This document shows positions 1-9,409 of a stretch of DNA of 64,000 nucleotides, piece after piece (within the stretch, counting starts at the first letter, position 1; each line of letters begins with the position of its first letter). Made by a program: the position numbers and the translations under genes. Below the pieces are notes generated by a model. The model was not told the origin of the DNA and did not search any database. It worked only from the letters and a program-made list of their open reading frames with translations. Origin of the DNA: Burkholderiales bacterium (GTDB taxonomy: Bacteria > Pseudomonadota > Gammaproteobacteria > Burkholderiales > WYBJ01); the NCBI GenBank assembly GCA_022841915.1, contig JALHQN010000020.1, positions 1-64,000 on the forward strand. The letters run 5' to 3'.

Positions 1-175
1 CTTTTAAGCTAATCCCGAACAACAGCTCGCGCCATCGCTCGGGCGCCGCGAAACAGGCGCCCACATCTATCGGCTGTTAGGTTTTTAAAGAGCTGCTCCA
101 CACAATGTTTCGTGCAGAGCCAGAGATCTTATACGTTGCTTCGCAAACTTACCAGAGTTTCTTTCGATTTTTTTC
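1..175 (-). promoter_or_regulatory. Leader and promoter region of an rRNA operon (16S gene lies beyond the left edge)
   Basis: Read on the minus strand, this stretch resembles betaproteobacterial rrn leaders. A boxA-like antitermination motif, GCTCTTTAAAAA, lies at 82-93, followed by AACAGCCGATAGATGTGGGC, which is typical of the sequence ahead of 16S rRNA. A GC-rich hairpin (GGGCGCC at 41-47, GGCGCCC at 56-62) may belong to the processing region. Upstream, TATAAG at 128-133 could be the -10 element, with an A-tract at about 165-175 placed like an UP element; the -35 match is poor. The 16S gene itself is not in the window. The leader identity is recognised from memory of the motif, and the promoter elements are inference. 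Confidence 0.6.
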
Positions 176-346
176 GAGTTTCACTCCGTTCGGCGTTACA
201 CAGACAATCGGCTTTACGGATTTACCCGAAAGGCCACGACCTCTGCACAAAGCCAATCGATATTAGCAGAGAAATTATTGCGCAGGAACCCCCCTCTGTT
301 TCAAGGAAGCACCGAAACACTGCTCCGCCGACTCGCCCCTGGCTGA
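176..346. other. Intergenic stretch upstream of the rrn promoter
   Basis: This spacer lies between the putative rrn promoter and the 3' end of the GNAT gene. An 84-codon plus-strand reading frame (112-366) crosses it, but it has no ribosome-binding site, matches no family I know and overlaps the promoter, so I do not call it a gene. No repeat or RNA structure stands out. Confidence 0.4.
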
Positions 347-856
347 TCACACGTCTCGCACCATGATGTAGTCATCCATGAAGAATCCGCCACCGATCGG
401 CTTCACCACCGAACGTTCGATCCGAAAATTCCACTTTCGATAAGCGGCAATGGCGCTCGGGTTGAACTTGTTCACGGCCAGACATACCCGCGAGCAGTGC
501 CGCTGGCTCGCTCGCGCCAAGGCTCGCTCGAGCATCCTCACCCCGCCCCCCATTCGCCGGCACGCGCGACGCACATAGAGTTTGTCGAGCTGCAGGGAAT
601 CGGCATCCGAGTCGACAAAGTAGGACGAATAGCCTTGGGGCTCACCTTCGATGAGCAACAGGTCCCACCATAGATTGATCCGCTCGAGTTCTGCTCGAAG
701 AACCTCCGAGCTGTATCTCTGTTCGAGCATGTAGGCGATCTGCGCGCTGCCTATGATGGCCGTATAGTGTTCACGCCAGATCTCTTCTGCCAGTGCGCGC
801 AAGACATCGATATCCGCCTCAACTGCCGGCCGTATAACGATCTTTTCAGCGTCCAT
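347..856 (-). CDS. GNAT family N-acetyltransferase
   Basis: A 169-residue protein covering one complete GNAT fold. GNAT enzymes transfer an acetyl group from acetyl-CoA to an amine; the substrate here is unknown. The acetyl-CoA pyrophosphate-binding loop is visible around residues 94-112 (LYVRRACRRMGGGVRMLERA, the RxxGxG/A type), followed by the C-terminal pattern with NKFNPSAIAAYRKWNF that is typical of the family. Its start codon overlaps the end of the upstream LpxL-like gene by 11 nt on the same strand, so the two are probably translated from one mRNA. A GGGAG sequence lies about 11 nt ahead of the ATG. The family call is firm; the acceptor cannot be deduced. Confidence 0.85.
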   Translation of the reverse strand: MDAEKIVIRPAVEADIDVLRALAEEIWREHYTAIIGSAQIAYMLEQRYSSEVLRAELERINLWWDLLLIEGEPQGYSSYFVDSDADSLQLDKLYVRRACRRMGGGVRMLERALARASQRHCSRVCLAVNKFNPSAIAAYRKWNFRIERSVVKPIGGGFFMDDYIMVRDV

Positions 857-1718
857 AGGGACTCTGCTCCCCCTCAGGTCGCGTCTTGAAGCGCTTGTGC
901 ACCCAATAGTATTGCTCAGGCATTTCCCGCACCCGCTCTTCTATAAAGGCATTCATGCGTGCGGCGTCTGCTACCGCATCGGCGCTGGGGAATCCGTCCC
1001 AAGCTGGGTAGAACCGCATCACATAGCCTTGGGCCCCAGGCAATTGACGCGTGATGCACGGGACGACTGCGGCTTTCGAAATGGCCGCGAGTCGGGCGAG
1101 CCCAGTGATCGTCGCAGCTGACACACCAAAGAAGGGCACGAACACAGCATCCCGCGGCCCGAAATCCATGTCCGGAAGATAGATGAACGGGAATCCCTCC
1201 CGCAGCGAGCGCACTACAGTGCGTACGCCATCCTGCCGCGAGAACATTCGCGCCGTCTTGAACCGCGTCCTGCCCCGAAGGAAGGCCGCGTCAAACGCGG
1301 GGTCGCGCTGCTTGCTGTACATCGACGCGACTGGATAGTCTAGGTTGAATCGGAAGCCCCCCATCTCGAACCCCACGAAATGAGGCACAAGAAAAATCAC
1401 TGGCCGTTCACGCACCGCATGCCAATGCTCCGCGCCCTCCACGCGAACCATGCTGCGTATTCGCTCCGCCGAGCCCCACCACAGGATTCCCCGCTCCAGC
1501 AGACTGCGCGTCAATCCCCGAAAATGTTTCTTCGCGATTGAAGCGCGCGTTTCGGCGTCGAGTTCAGGAAAGCACAAACCCAAGTTGACCAGCGCAATCC
1601 GGCGACGATCACGCCCCAACACATAGAGCACGCTGCCGAGAGCATTGCCAGCGCAGGCCAGCACACGCAATGGAAGAAAGTGGAAAAGCCACATAAGAGC
1701 GAGCGCGATTCTTGCCAT
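846..1718 (-). CDS. Lysophospholipid (lauroyl/myristoyl) acyltransferase, LpxL/HtrB family, copy 1
   Basis: A 290-residue inner-membrane acyltransferase of the LpxL/LpxM/HtrB family, which adds a secondary acyl chain to Kdo-lipid A (or its precursor) from acyl-ACP. The N-terminus is hydrophobic (residues 1-35), as expected for the membrane anchor. The catalytic H(x4)E motif is visible as HFVGFE (H113, E118), and the downstream PFFG block is present. GGAG stands 6 nt before the ATG. It lies 109 nt after a second paralogue, a tandem arrangement known in several betaproteobacteria near metK. Which acyl chain each paralogue adds cannot be told from sequence. Confidence 0.88.
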   Translation of the reverse strand: MARIALALMWLFHFLPLRVLACAGNALGSVLYVLGRDRRRIALVNLGLCFPELDAETRASIAKKHFRGLTRSLLERGILWWGSAERIRSMVRVEGAEHWHAVRERPVIFLVPHFVGFEMGGFRFNLDYPVASMYSKQRDPAFDAAFLRGRTRFKTARMFSRQDGVRTVVRSLREGFPFIYLPDMDFGPRDAVFVPFFGVSAATITGLARLAAISKAAVVPCITRQLPGAQGYVMRFYPAWDGFPSADAVADAARMNAFIEERVREMPEQYYWVHKRFKTRPEGEQSPYGR

Positions 1719-1827
1719 TAACGACTCCGGCTCCTCGTTTTTCTCAGGCTCGCATCGGCGTAACCGCCTGCGAGGCCTGACTCAACGGCAGTCGCGCAAC
1801 CCGATACGAGGAGGCATGGATCGCTAC

Positions 1828-2709
1828 TCACGACGCCGACGTCTCTACGATCTGTCCGCCCAGGCCCGGTGGCGCGACGTCACGAGGCACCTTGTACCGA
1901 TCGTAGCCCCACAAGTATTGCGCGGGACACGAGCGAATCGCGCCCTCCACTGCGGCGTTCAGCTGGCCTTCGTCCTCGAAGGGGTGATTAATCGGGTCGA
2001 AATGCAAGCTAAAGCCCCTACTCTGGGGAAGGCGCTCGGCGACCACCATAAAGGTCGCGCATCCGGTTGCCCTCTGCAGCCGATTGCACAACGTCATCGT
2101 AAACGCCGGCCGACCGAAGAAAGGCGCCCACACGCCCTCGCCGAACCTCGGCGCCTGATCCGGCAATATGCCTATCGCTTCACCCCTACGCAGCGCTTTC
2201 AATAGATGGCGCACGCCCTTGAGGTCGGTCGTTGCGAGGCGGGTCTGGCCCTTTTGGCGTCCCTCGACCATCAACGGCTCCAGCCACCTGACCCGAGGCG
2301 GCCGATACAGCACCGTAAGGGGTTGCCTCTGGCCGACATATAGGGCGGCGATCTCGAAGCATCCCAGATGCGGAGTCAAAAAAAGCACACCGCGCCCCGC
2401 CTTCATAGCCTCCTCGACCAAGGCATAGTTACGAACCTCGCTGACCCATCGAACCAGCCGACGCGCGGATCCCAGCCAGATTGCGATCAGCTCCAATGCG
2501 GTTTTTCCGGCCTCCGCGGCAGCCCTACGCCGCAGGCGATTGAATTCGTGCTCCGAACTGAACAGTCCGCTTTGCTTCAAGTTTCGGTCCAGTCGTGCCG
2601 AATAGGAGCGGGACGCGAGATAGACCAACCGCCCAAGCGCAGATCCAAGTATGTGAAGCCAAGAAAGAGGCAACCAAGCCAAGGGCTTCAGTAACCAGCG
2701 GAGCATCAT
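1828..2709 (-). CDS. Lysophospholipid (lauroyl/myristoyl) acyltransferase, LpxL/HtrB family, copy 2
   Basis: A 293-residue paralogue of the neighbouring acyltransferase with the same architecture: a hydrophobic N-terminal anchor (about residues 1-33), the catalytic H(x4)E motif HLGCFE (H114, E119), and the substrate-side block WAPFFGRPAF. It probably acts in late lipid A acylation at the inner membrane. AAGG lies 9 nt before the ATG. It is transcribed divergently from metK, with 82 nt between the start codons. The two copies are clearly diverged, so they probably act on different positions or chain lengths rather than being a recent duplication. Confidence 0.88.
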   Translation of the reverse strand: MMLRWLLKPLAWLPLSWLHILGSALGRLVYLASRSYSARLDRNLKQSGLFSSEHEFNRLRRRAAAEAGKTALELIAIWLGSARRLVRWVSEVRNYALVEEAMKAGRGVLFLTPHLGCFEIAALYVGQRQPLTVLYRPPRVRWLEPLMVEGRQKGQTRLATTDLKGVRHLLKALRRGEAIGILPDQAPRFGEGVWAPFFGRPAFTMTLCNRLQRATGCATFMVVAERLPQSRGFSLHFDPINHPFEDEGQLNAAVEGAIRSCPAQYLWGYDRYKVPRDVAPPGLGGQIVETSAS

Positions 2710-2791
2710 CTGACGAACCTTCTTTCCACCACTGTTTTTGCCCTTTTTTGCTATTCTATTGAGCTTTTAGCCGGCAGGGAGCACCCGCCTC

Positions 2792-3961
2792 ATGAACGAG
2801 TTTTTGTTTACGTCTGAATCCGTCTCCGAAGGACACCCCGACAAAGTCGCCGACCAGATATCCGATGCTGTATTGGATGCGATTCTGGCCCAGGATAAAG
2901 GGGGGCGGGTCGCCGCTGAAACTTTGGTGGCTACAGGCTTGGTTGTCATGGCAGGCCAGATCACCACGCGCGCCGTCGTAGATTACGGCGAACTGGCCCG
3001 CAGCGTTGTGAAGCGCATCGGATACGACAGCTCCGACATCGGTTTCGACTACAAGACCTGCGCGGTCCTGACAGCCTATGACAGGCAATCGCCTGACATC
3101 GCACAGGGTGTGGACGAAGGCGCGGGGCTCGATCTAGAGCAGGGCGCCGGCGATCAAGGTTTGATGTACGGCTACGCCTGCGACGAAACACCCCAACTCA
3201 TGCCGCTCCCGATCTACTACGCTCACCGGTTGATGGAGCGTCACGCCGAGTTGCGCAAGGATGGACGACTCCCTTGGCTGCGTCCCGATGCGAAATCGCA
3301 GGTGAGCGTACGTTACGTCAATAATCGCCCGCAGCATGTCGAGACTGTCGTCATCTCCACTCAGCACCATCCCGATGTATCCCACGCGCAGATCACCGAA
3401 GCCGTGGTGGAAGAGATCGTGAAACCCGTCTTTCCCAAGGGGGTCCTATCTCCCAATACGAAGTACTTGATCAACCCTACTGGGCGTTTCGTGATCGGAG
3501 GTCCGATGGGTGACACCGGATTGACCGGCCGAAAAATCATCGTGGACAGCTATGGCGGCTCGTCCCGCCACGGCGGCGGCGCGTTCTCCGGCAAGGATCC
3601 GTCCAAGGTGGACCGCTCGGCAGCCTATGCGGCGCGCTATGTCGCTAAAAACGTCGTGGCCGCGAAGTTGGCGAGCCGTTGCGAGGTGCAAGTGGCCTAT
3701 GCAATCGGTGTGGCTCGGCCGGTAAGTCTGATGGTAGATACCTTCGGCACGGGCAAGATCCCGGACGAAAAAATTGCGAAACTGGTCGAGAAGCACTTCG
3801 ATCTGCGCCCCAAAGGCATCATCGTGGCACTCGACATGCTGCGTCCGATCTACAGCAAGACAGCCGCTCACGGGCACTTCGGTCGCGATGAACCGGAATT
3901 CACGTGGGAAGCGACCGACAAGGCCGAAGCCCTGATGGCAGACGCCGGCATCAAGGCCTGA
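2792..3961 (+). CDS. metK: S-adenosylmethionine synthetase (methionine adenosyltransferase)
   Basis: The 389-residue enzyme makes S-adenosylmethionine from methionine and ATP, releasing phosphate and pyrophosphate. Length and sequence are normal for the family. The N-terminal [19 protein letters not shown] block, the [12 protein letters not shown] block and the [20 protein letters not shown] signature are all intact. It is cytoplasmic and feeds all SAM-dependent methylation. AGGGAG lies about 11 nt before the ATG. Downstream, after a SAH riboswitch, comes ahcY and then metF, so three steps of the methyl cycle are encoded together. No SAM riboswitch is visible ahead of metK. Confidence 0.98.
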   Translation: MNEFLFTSESVSEGHPDKVADQISDAVLDAILAQDKGGRVAAETLVATGLVVMAGQITTRAVVDYGELARSVVKRIGYDSSDIGFDYKTCAVLTAYDRQSPDIAQGVDEGAGLDLEQGAGDQGLMYGYACDETPQLMPLPIYYAHRLMERHAELRKDGRLPWLRPDAKSQVSVRYVNNRPQHVETVVISTQHHPDVSHAQITEAVVEEIVKPVFPKGVLSPNTKYLINPTGRFVIGGPMGDTGLTGRKIIVDSYGGSSRHGGGAFSGKDPSKVDRSAAYAARYVAKNVVAAKLASRCEVQVAYAIGVARPVSLMVDTFGTGKIPDEKIAKLVEKHFDLRPKGIIVALDMLRPIYSKTAAHGHFGRDEPEFTWEATDKAEALMADAGIKA

Positions 3962-3996
3962 GCGGGGCCTGTATTTTCTGATCTGAATTCCGCCAC

Positions 3997-4084
3997 GTCC
4001 GAGGGGCGCTGCGACCGTCGCCTGCATTTGACTTGCAGGGCGGCGGCCAGGCTCGGACGGGTGGCCCGAGTTTGAACCGCGCCC
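3997..4084 (+). promoter_or_regulatory. SAH (S-adenosylhomocysteine) riboswitch controlling ahcY
   Basis: The element lies between metK and ahcY and fits the SAH riboswitch consensus. Stem P1 pairs GTCCGAG (3997-4003) with CTCGGAC (4052-4058). The conserved segments GGGGCGCTGCGACC and GGCCAGGCTCGG are present, and an inner hairpin (GCCTGCA/TGCAGGGC, about 4020-4040) forms P2. A small optional P3 hairpin pairs 4058-4061 with 4065-4068. The diagnostic pseudoknot P4 pairs GGGCGC (4004-4009) with GCGCCC (4079-4084). In this class SAH binding turns on genes that remove SAH. The pseudoknot strand ends 16 nt before a GGAG and close to the ahcY start, which suggests control of translation as well as transcription. 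Confidence 0.93.
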
Positions 4085-4097
4085 ATTCATTCAATGA

Positions 4098-5531
<1,434 letters not shown>

Positions 5532-5545
5532 TCAGTGAAGGCCGC

Positions 5546-5571
5546 GGAGGGAAGCCTGGTGCCTTCCCTCC
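5546..5571 (+). terminator. Probable terminator after ahcY
   Basis: A perfect 9-bp stem (GGAGGGAAG at 5546-5554 with CTTCCCTCC at 5563-5571) and an 8-nt loop start 14 nt after the ahcY stop. The following tract, CTCTTTCC, is only weakly T-rich, so termination may be partial and metF may still be co-transcribed. Confidence 0.5.
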
Positions 5572-5683
5572 CTCTTTCCGAGGGGATCACGCGATTGAAC
5601 GCGGGCGGCTATCCCGCACACCCCGTTTCCCCTTTCTCGCCGATCGTGGCAACCTTTCCTTACCGTGCAATGGTGTGGCCGTC

Positions 5684-6517
5684 ATGACGTCCTCCAGAAC
5701 CTTCAGCTTCGAATTCTTTCCACCCAATACACCGGAGGGCCGCGAGAAACTGCGCGCAACAACGGAGCAACTCGCAACGCTCAAGCCCAAGTTCTTCTCC
5801 GTCACGTATGGCGCCGGAGGATCCACCCGCGACCGCACCCTGGAAACCGTCCTCGATATTCAGGCCGGCGGAAACCAGGCCGCACCCCACGTTTCTTGTA
5901 TCGCCTCCACCAAGACGGGCATCCGGGAAACGCTCCAGCACTACCGCGATCACGGCATCAGCCATCTCGTCGCGCTGCGCGGAGATCTGCCTTCAGGGTT
6001 GGCTACGGCAGGGGAGTTTCGCTACGCCTTCGAATTGGTCGATTTCATCCGGCAGGAGTTCGGGCGGCACTTTTTCATCGAGGTCGCCGCCTATCCGGAA
6101 TACCATCCGCAGGCCCGCAATGCCCTCGAAGACTTGCTCAATTTCAAGCGCAAAGTCGATGCCGGCGCAGATTCGGCGATTACCCAATACTTCTACAACA
6201 CCGACAGCTACTTTCATTTCGTCGACGAGTGCACGGCGATGGGAATCGATATTCCGATCGTCCCCGGCATCATGCCGATCAACAAATTTTCGCAGTTGGC
6301 GCGATTCTCGGATGCGTGCGGCGCAGAAATTCCCCGCTGGATCAGGAACAAGCTCGAAGCCTACGGCGACGATACGGAATCCGTGCGCTCCTTCGGCCTC
6401 GATGTCGTGACTTCGCTGTGCGACCGCTTACTGGAGAGAGGCGCCCCGGGACTGCATTTCTATACCTTGAACCAGGCAAGCGCCGTGAGCACCATCTGGC
6501 AGCGTCTGGGTCTCTAA
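5684..6517 (+). CDS. metF: 5,10-methylenetetrahydrofolate reductase
   Basis: This flavoenzyme reduces 5,10-methylene-THF to 5-methyl-THF, the methyl donor for methionine synthesis. The N-terminal FSFEFFPPNTPEGREKL, the GAGGSTRDRT loop, HLVALRGDLP and FIEVAAYPEYHPQA blocks are all typical, and FAD-site residues are intact. The start at 5684 (MTSSRTFSFEFFPP) gives 277 residues, close to family length; the frame is open further upstream but that part is not conserved and no clear Shine-Dalgarno sequence marks either start. It is the third gene of the methyl-cycle cluster and its stop lies 5 nt from the end of the convergent diguanylate cyclase gene. Confidence 0.95.
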   Translation: MTSSRTFSFEFFPPNTPEGREKLRATTEQLATLKPKFFSVTYGAGGSTRDRTLETVLDIQAGGNQAAPHVSCIASTKTGIRETLQHYRDHGISHLVALRGDLPSGLATAGEFRYAFELVDFIRQEFGRHFFIEVAAYPEYHPQARNALEDLLNFKRKVDAGADSAITQYFYNTDSYFHFVDECTAMGIDIPIVPGIMPINKFSQLARFSDACGAEIPRWIRNKLEAYGDDTESVRSFGLDVVTSLCDRLLERGAPGLHFYTLNQASAVSTIWQRLGL

Positions 6518-6522
6518 GCCGA

Positions 6523-7641
6523 TCAGCTCACGACCCGGTTGCGGCCTGCCCGCTTTGCCGCATAGAGCGCATGATCGGCTCGATCGACGAGATCGCGCGC
6601 CTTGGCATCGATGTCGGCCCCACGCACTTCTTCTTTCGTCGTCGAGACGCCTATCGAGAGCGTCACTGAGAGCGTGCCGCTGTCGGGAAGCTTGATCGGG
6701 TTCGATGCAATCGATTCGCGGATCCGCTCCGCGATCGCATTGGCTGTTTCAGCATCCGTTTGCACGAGTAGAACGGCGAACTCCTCGCCGCCATACCGTG
6801 CCATCGCATCCGATAGGCGCAGCTGGTCCTTGATCTGCTCGGCCACCTCACGCAAGACCACGTCTCCGATCAAGTGACCGTGCTTGTCGTTCACCTGCTT
6901 GAAATGGTCCACATCGACCAGCAGGCACGAAAGTGCAGATCCCTTGCGCAGCGCGCGGTCGACCTCTTCGCGCAGCCGCTGGTCGAAGTAGCGCCGATTG
7001 TGTACGCCGGTCAGCGCATCGGTGAGGCCGATATGCTTGAGGCGCTCGTTGTTGGCGACGTTCTCCAGACATACGGAGGCGACGGCCGCCAGCCACTCGA
7101 TGAAGTTGGTGGCCATGCCTGGCACAAAGCGATCCGGCCGAACGCTACCGAGGTTCAGGCTTCCGACCAACTGACCCCATCGCGTCAGGGGCAGAATCGC
7201 AATCGACGAAGGCCGCAACCCGCCTTGTGTAAAAAGGCAGCCATGGCGCTCGGGATCGTACATCCCGAGCACGGGCTGAGTGCTTCTGCCGAACAGGGAC
7301 GACAAGAACACATCCTGATCGAACATGATCAGACCGGGAAACTCGTCGGGGGAAGCCTCTGCGTCCATCAGCGTGCGCCGCAGATCGTAATCCGCATCGA
7401 TGAGCGAGAGCGAAACAACGTCGAGTTCGAACGCCTCTCGGTAGTCTTCGAGGATGGCTTCGATCAACTCCTTGAAGCTCACTATCCCGATGAGACGCAG
7501 CTCGACCTTCTGAAAGCGAGCGAGCACGCGTTCGTTGTACCGGGCGCGCTCCATCAATTCGGCCAGCTTGCGCCTTAGCTCTTGGTTCTCTTGCTGCAGA
7601 TCGGAGGTCATCGCTCGGCGTCGAAAGTCGATCCGGGTCAT
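6523..7641 (-). CDS. DUF484-type sensor / GGDEF diguanylate cyclase
   Basis: A 372-residue cytoplasmic protein. An N-terminal coiled coil (about residues 12-50, LQQENQELRRKLAEL) leads into a DUF484/GAF-like sensor (about 50-195), followed by a GGDEF domain (about 205-370). The active-site motif is GGEEF (284-288), the metal-binding segment is VDVDHFKQVND, and the product-inhibition I-site RxxD is kept as RLSD (275-278) five residues ahead of GGEEF. It should therefore make c-di-GMP from two GTP and be feedback inhibited. The start at 7641 has GAGG 5 nt upstream; the longer frame to 7656 is less likely. No transmembrane segment, so the input signal is internal and unknown. Confidence 0.9.
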   Translation of the reverse strand: MTRIDFRRRAMTSDLQQENQELRRKLAELMERARYNERVLARFQKVELRLIGIVSFKELIEAILEDYREAFELDVVSLSLIDADYDLRRTLMDAEASPDEFPGLIMFDQDVFLSSLFGRSTQPVLGMYDPERHGCLFTQGGLRPSSIAILPLTRWGQLVGSLNLGSVRPDRFVPGMATNFIEWLAAVASVCLENVANNERLKHIGLTDALTGVHNRRYFDQRLREEVDRALRKGSALSCLLVDVDHFKQVNDKHGHLIGDVVLREVAEQIKDQLRLSDAMARYGGEEFAVLLVQTDAETANAIAERIRESIASNPIKLPDSGTLSVTLSIGVSTTKEEVRGADIDAKARDLVDRADHALYAAKRAGRNRVVS

Positions 7642-7722
7642 TCTAACCTCGCACAAACCATGCGCCTACGTCTGGCGTGGTCGTATGCCCAAGCGCCATG
7701 CGACCGAGTGGGCTTGGCGCGA

Positions 7723-7777
7723 GGCTGCACACAATGAAAAGCCGGCTCCTCGAGCCGGCTTTTCATTGTGTGCAGCC
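7723..7777 (-). terminator. Very long perfect hairpin, bidirectional terminator
   Basis: A perfect 26-bp inverted repeat (7723-7748 with 7752-7777) has a 3-nt loop. The core is AAAA-GCCGGCTC, loop, GAGCCGGC-TTTT, a standard intrinsic terminator usable in either direction, extended outward by a further 14 paired bases (including CACAATG/CATTGTG). It stands 50 nt past the aminotransferase stop and 82 nt before the diguanylate cyclase start, so it should separate the two minus-strand transcripts. Confidence 0.85.
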
Positions 7778-7826
7778 GAATCATCCGAACGACATAGAAG
7801 CCGTTCGGCCCAGATCCGCGGATGTA

Positions 7827-9344
7827 TCAAGCCGCCTTGGAAACCGCCTTCTTCTTGGCCTGTGCTGCCCGGACGTGCTGGGACGCATAGGCAGCATGCG
7901 CCGCAGCTTCCGCATCGCCCACGTGCACGGCGACGCCCATATCGGACATGACCGAACCGAGCGCCGACAAACAAAGCATGACGTTGTCAGCACGGCAGGA
8001 ATAGCCCATGAGGCCGAAACGCCAGATCTTGCCCGCCAGCGGACCGAGGCCGGCACCGATCTCCAAACCGAACTCGTCGAGCAGAGTGCGACGCACCGCG
8101 GCTTCGTCCACACCCTCGGGACACATGACGGCATTCATTTGCGGCAGCTGATACTGCTCCTTCACCAGGTATTTCAGTCCCATGGCTTCGAGCCCTGCCT
8201 TCAGGGCCAGATGATGCCGATGATGACGCGCCCAACAATTCTCGATACCTTCTTCGCGAATCAGCAGCAAGGCTTCGTGCAGCGCGAACAAGGAGTTGGT
8301 CGGCGCCGTGTGGTGATACGTCCGGGTGGACGCGCCCCAGTAGCCCAGCAAGAGGTTCATGTCCATGAACCAGCTCTTGATCTTGTCCTTGCGCGCCTTG
8401 ACCCGATCGACCACACGCTCGGAGAACGAAACCGGCGAGAGCCCCGGAGTGCACGACAGGCACTTCTGGCTCGCGGAATAAATCGCATCGATGCCCCACT
8501 CGTCGACCAGAACAGGCGTTCCGCCCAGGGAAGTGACGGCATCGACGATGACCATCGCATCATGCTTGTGCGCGATCTGCGTGAGCGTCTTGGCATCCGA
8601 CTGACATCCGGTCGACGTCTCCGCGTGTACGAAGGCGACAACGCGAGCGTCCGGGTTCTTCTTGAGCGCATCTTCGACCTTTTGCGGATCGATCGCATCG
8701 CCCCAGCTCTCTTCCACGACGATCGGGACGCCACCACAACGCTCGACGTTCTCGATCATGCGACCGCCGAACACGCCATTGCGGCAAACGATGACTTTGT
8801 CGCCGGGGGCGACCATATTGACGAAGCAGTACTCCATGCCCACCGAGCCCGGCCCCGAGATCGGAAAGGTCAAAGCGTTCTTCGTCTGGTAGGCGTAGCG
8901 CAGGAGCGTCTTGAGCTCCTCCATCATTTCGACGAAAACCGGATCGAGATAGCCGATCGCGGGCTGACTCATCGTGGTCAGGACGCGCGGATGGATCTCG
9001 GTCGGCCCTGGCCCCATGAGCGTACGCTGCGGCGGGTGGAAGGAGAAAATACGTTTATGAGGAGCGTATTGGTTCATGATGTCGTTTCCTTGGAGTGGCA
9101 TGCCGAACGAGCCTTCGCCCTCGGGCCGTGACTTGAGCTTGAGGGGTTTGCGCGCAGCGGCCTCGTTCAACACTTCGACGGCGCTCAATTCCCCCGCTGT
9201 CAGATGCTCGACTTCCATGGCCCACCGTGCGGGTATGTACCCGACCTTGATCCAGTTGCTGACCACGGCCCGGTCGACGCTAAGCCGACGGGCAAGCTCT
9301 GCCTGACTACCGAAGATTTGAACGAGACGCTCGACGCAATTCAT
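7827..9344 (-). CDS. Serine-glyoxylate / alanine-glyoxylate-type aminotransferase with an in-frame N-terminal YdaS-like HTH domain
   Basis: The open frame encodes 505 residues without interruption. Residues 90-505 are a fold-type I PLP aminotransferase of the serine-pyruvate/serine-glyoxylate/alanine-glyoxylate class: MGPGPTEIHPRVL, SGPGSVGMEY, VHAETSTGC, VDAVTSLGG and the PLP-lysine segment SASQKC (K294 of the long form). Residues 1-60 look like a Cro/YdaS-type helix-turn-helix (GSQAELARRLSVDRAVVSNWIKVG), joined by a 30-residue charged linker. Codon 90 (ATG at 9077) has AAGGAAA at 9085-9091, so a normal 416-residue enzyme can start there. The long start at 9344 has GAGG 10 nt upstream. Whether the cell makes the fusion, the short enzyme, or both is open. 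The enzyme call is firm; the preferred amino donor is not. Confidence 0.88.
   Translation of the reverse strand: MNCVERLVQIFGSQAELARRLSVDRAVVSNWIKVGYIPARWAMEVEHLTAGELSAVEVLNEAAARKPLKLKSRPEGEGSFGMPLQGNDIMNQYAPHKRIFSFHPPQRTLMGPGPTEIHPRVLTTMSQPAIGYLDPVFVEMMEELKTLLRYAYQTKNALTFPISGPGSVGMEYCFVNMVAPGDKVIVCRNGVFGGRMIENVERCGGVPIVVEESWGDAIDPQKVEDALKKNPDARVVAFVHAETSTGCQSDAKTLTQIAHKHDAMVIVDAVTSLGGTPVLVDEWGIDAIYSASQKCLSCTPGLSPVSFSERVVDRVKARKDKIKSWFMDMNLLLGYWGASTRTYHHTAPTNSLFALHEALLLIREEGIENCWARHHRHHLALKAGLEAMGLKYLVKEQYQLPQMNAVMCPEGVDEAAVRRTLLDEFGLEIGAGLGPLAGKIWRFGLMGYSCRADNVMLCLSALGSVMSDMGVAVHVGDAEAAAHAAYASQHVRAAQAKKKAVSKAA
9085..9091 (-). promoter_or_regulatory. Internal ribosome-binding site for the short aminotransferase
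   Basis: On the minus strand AAGGAAA stands 7 nt before the ATG at 9077, which begins MNQYAPHKRIF. This is stronger than the site ahead of the long start and matches where the conserved aminotransferase begins, so it decides the start of the short product. Confidence 0.6.
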
Positions 9345-9374
9345 GGGGGCTTTACCTCGGCTGCAAAACTAACA

Positions 9375-9393
9375 TGTCAAATTTTTTTTGACA
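9375..9393 (-). promoter_or_regulatory. Palindromic operator-like site in the promoter of the HTH-aminotransferase gene
   Basis: The inverted repeat TGTCAAA (9375-9381) and TTTGACA (9387-9393) has a 5-nt A/T spacer and lies 31-49 nt upstream of the long start codon. On the minus strand a possible -35 (TTGTCA) overlaps the repeat, with TAGTTT 17 nt further as a weak -10. A site of this form is what an HTH protein or its neighbour could bind for autoregulation; that link is inference. Confidence 0.45.
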
Positions 9394-9409
9394 AGCTGTG
9401 CTTGCCGAC

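Noticed and set aside
112..366. 84-codon plus-strand open frame at the left edge
   Set aside because: It overlaps the probable rrn promoter, has no ribosome-binding site and shows no recognisable motif.
2710..2791. SAM riboswitch ahead of metK
   Set aside because: The 82-nt divergent spacer is T-rich and lacks the paired elements of any SAM riboswitch class I know.
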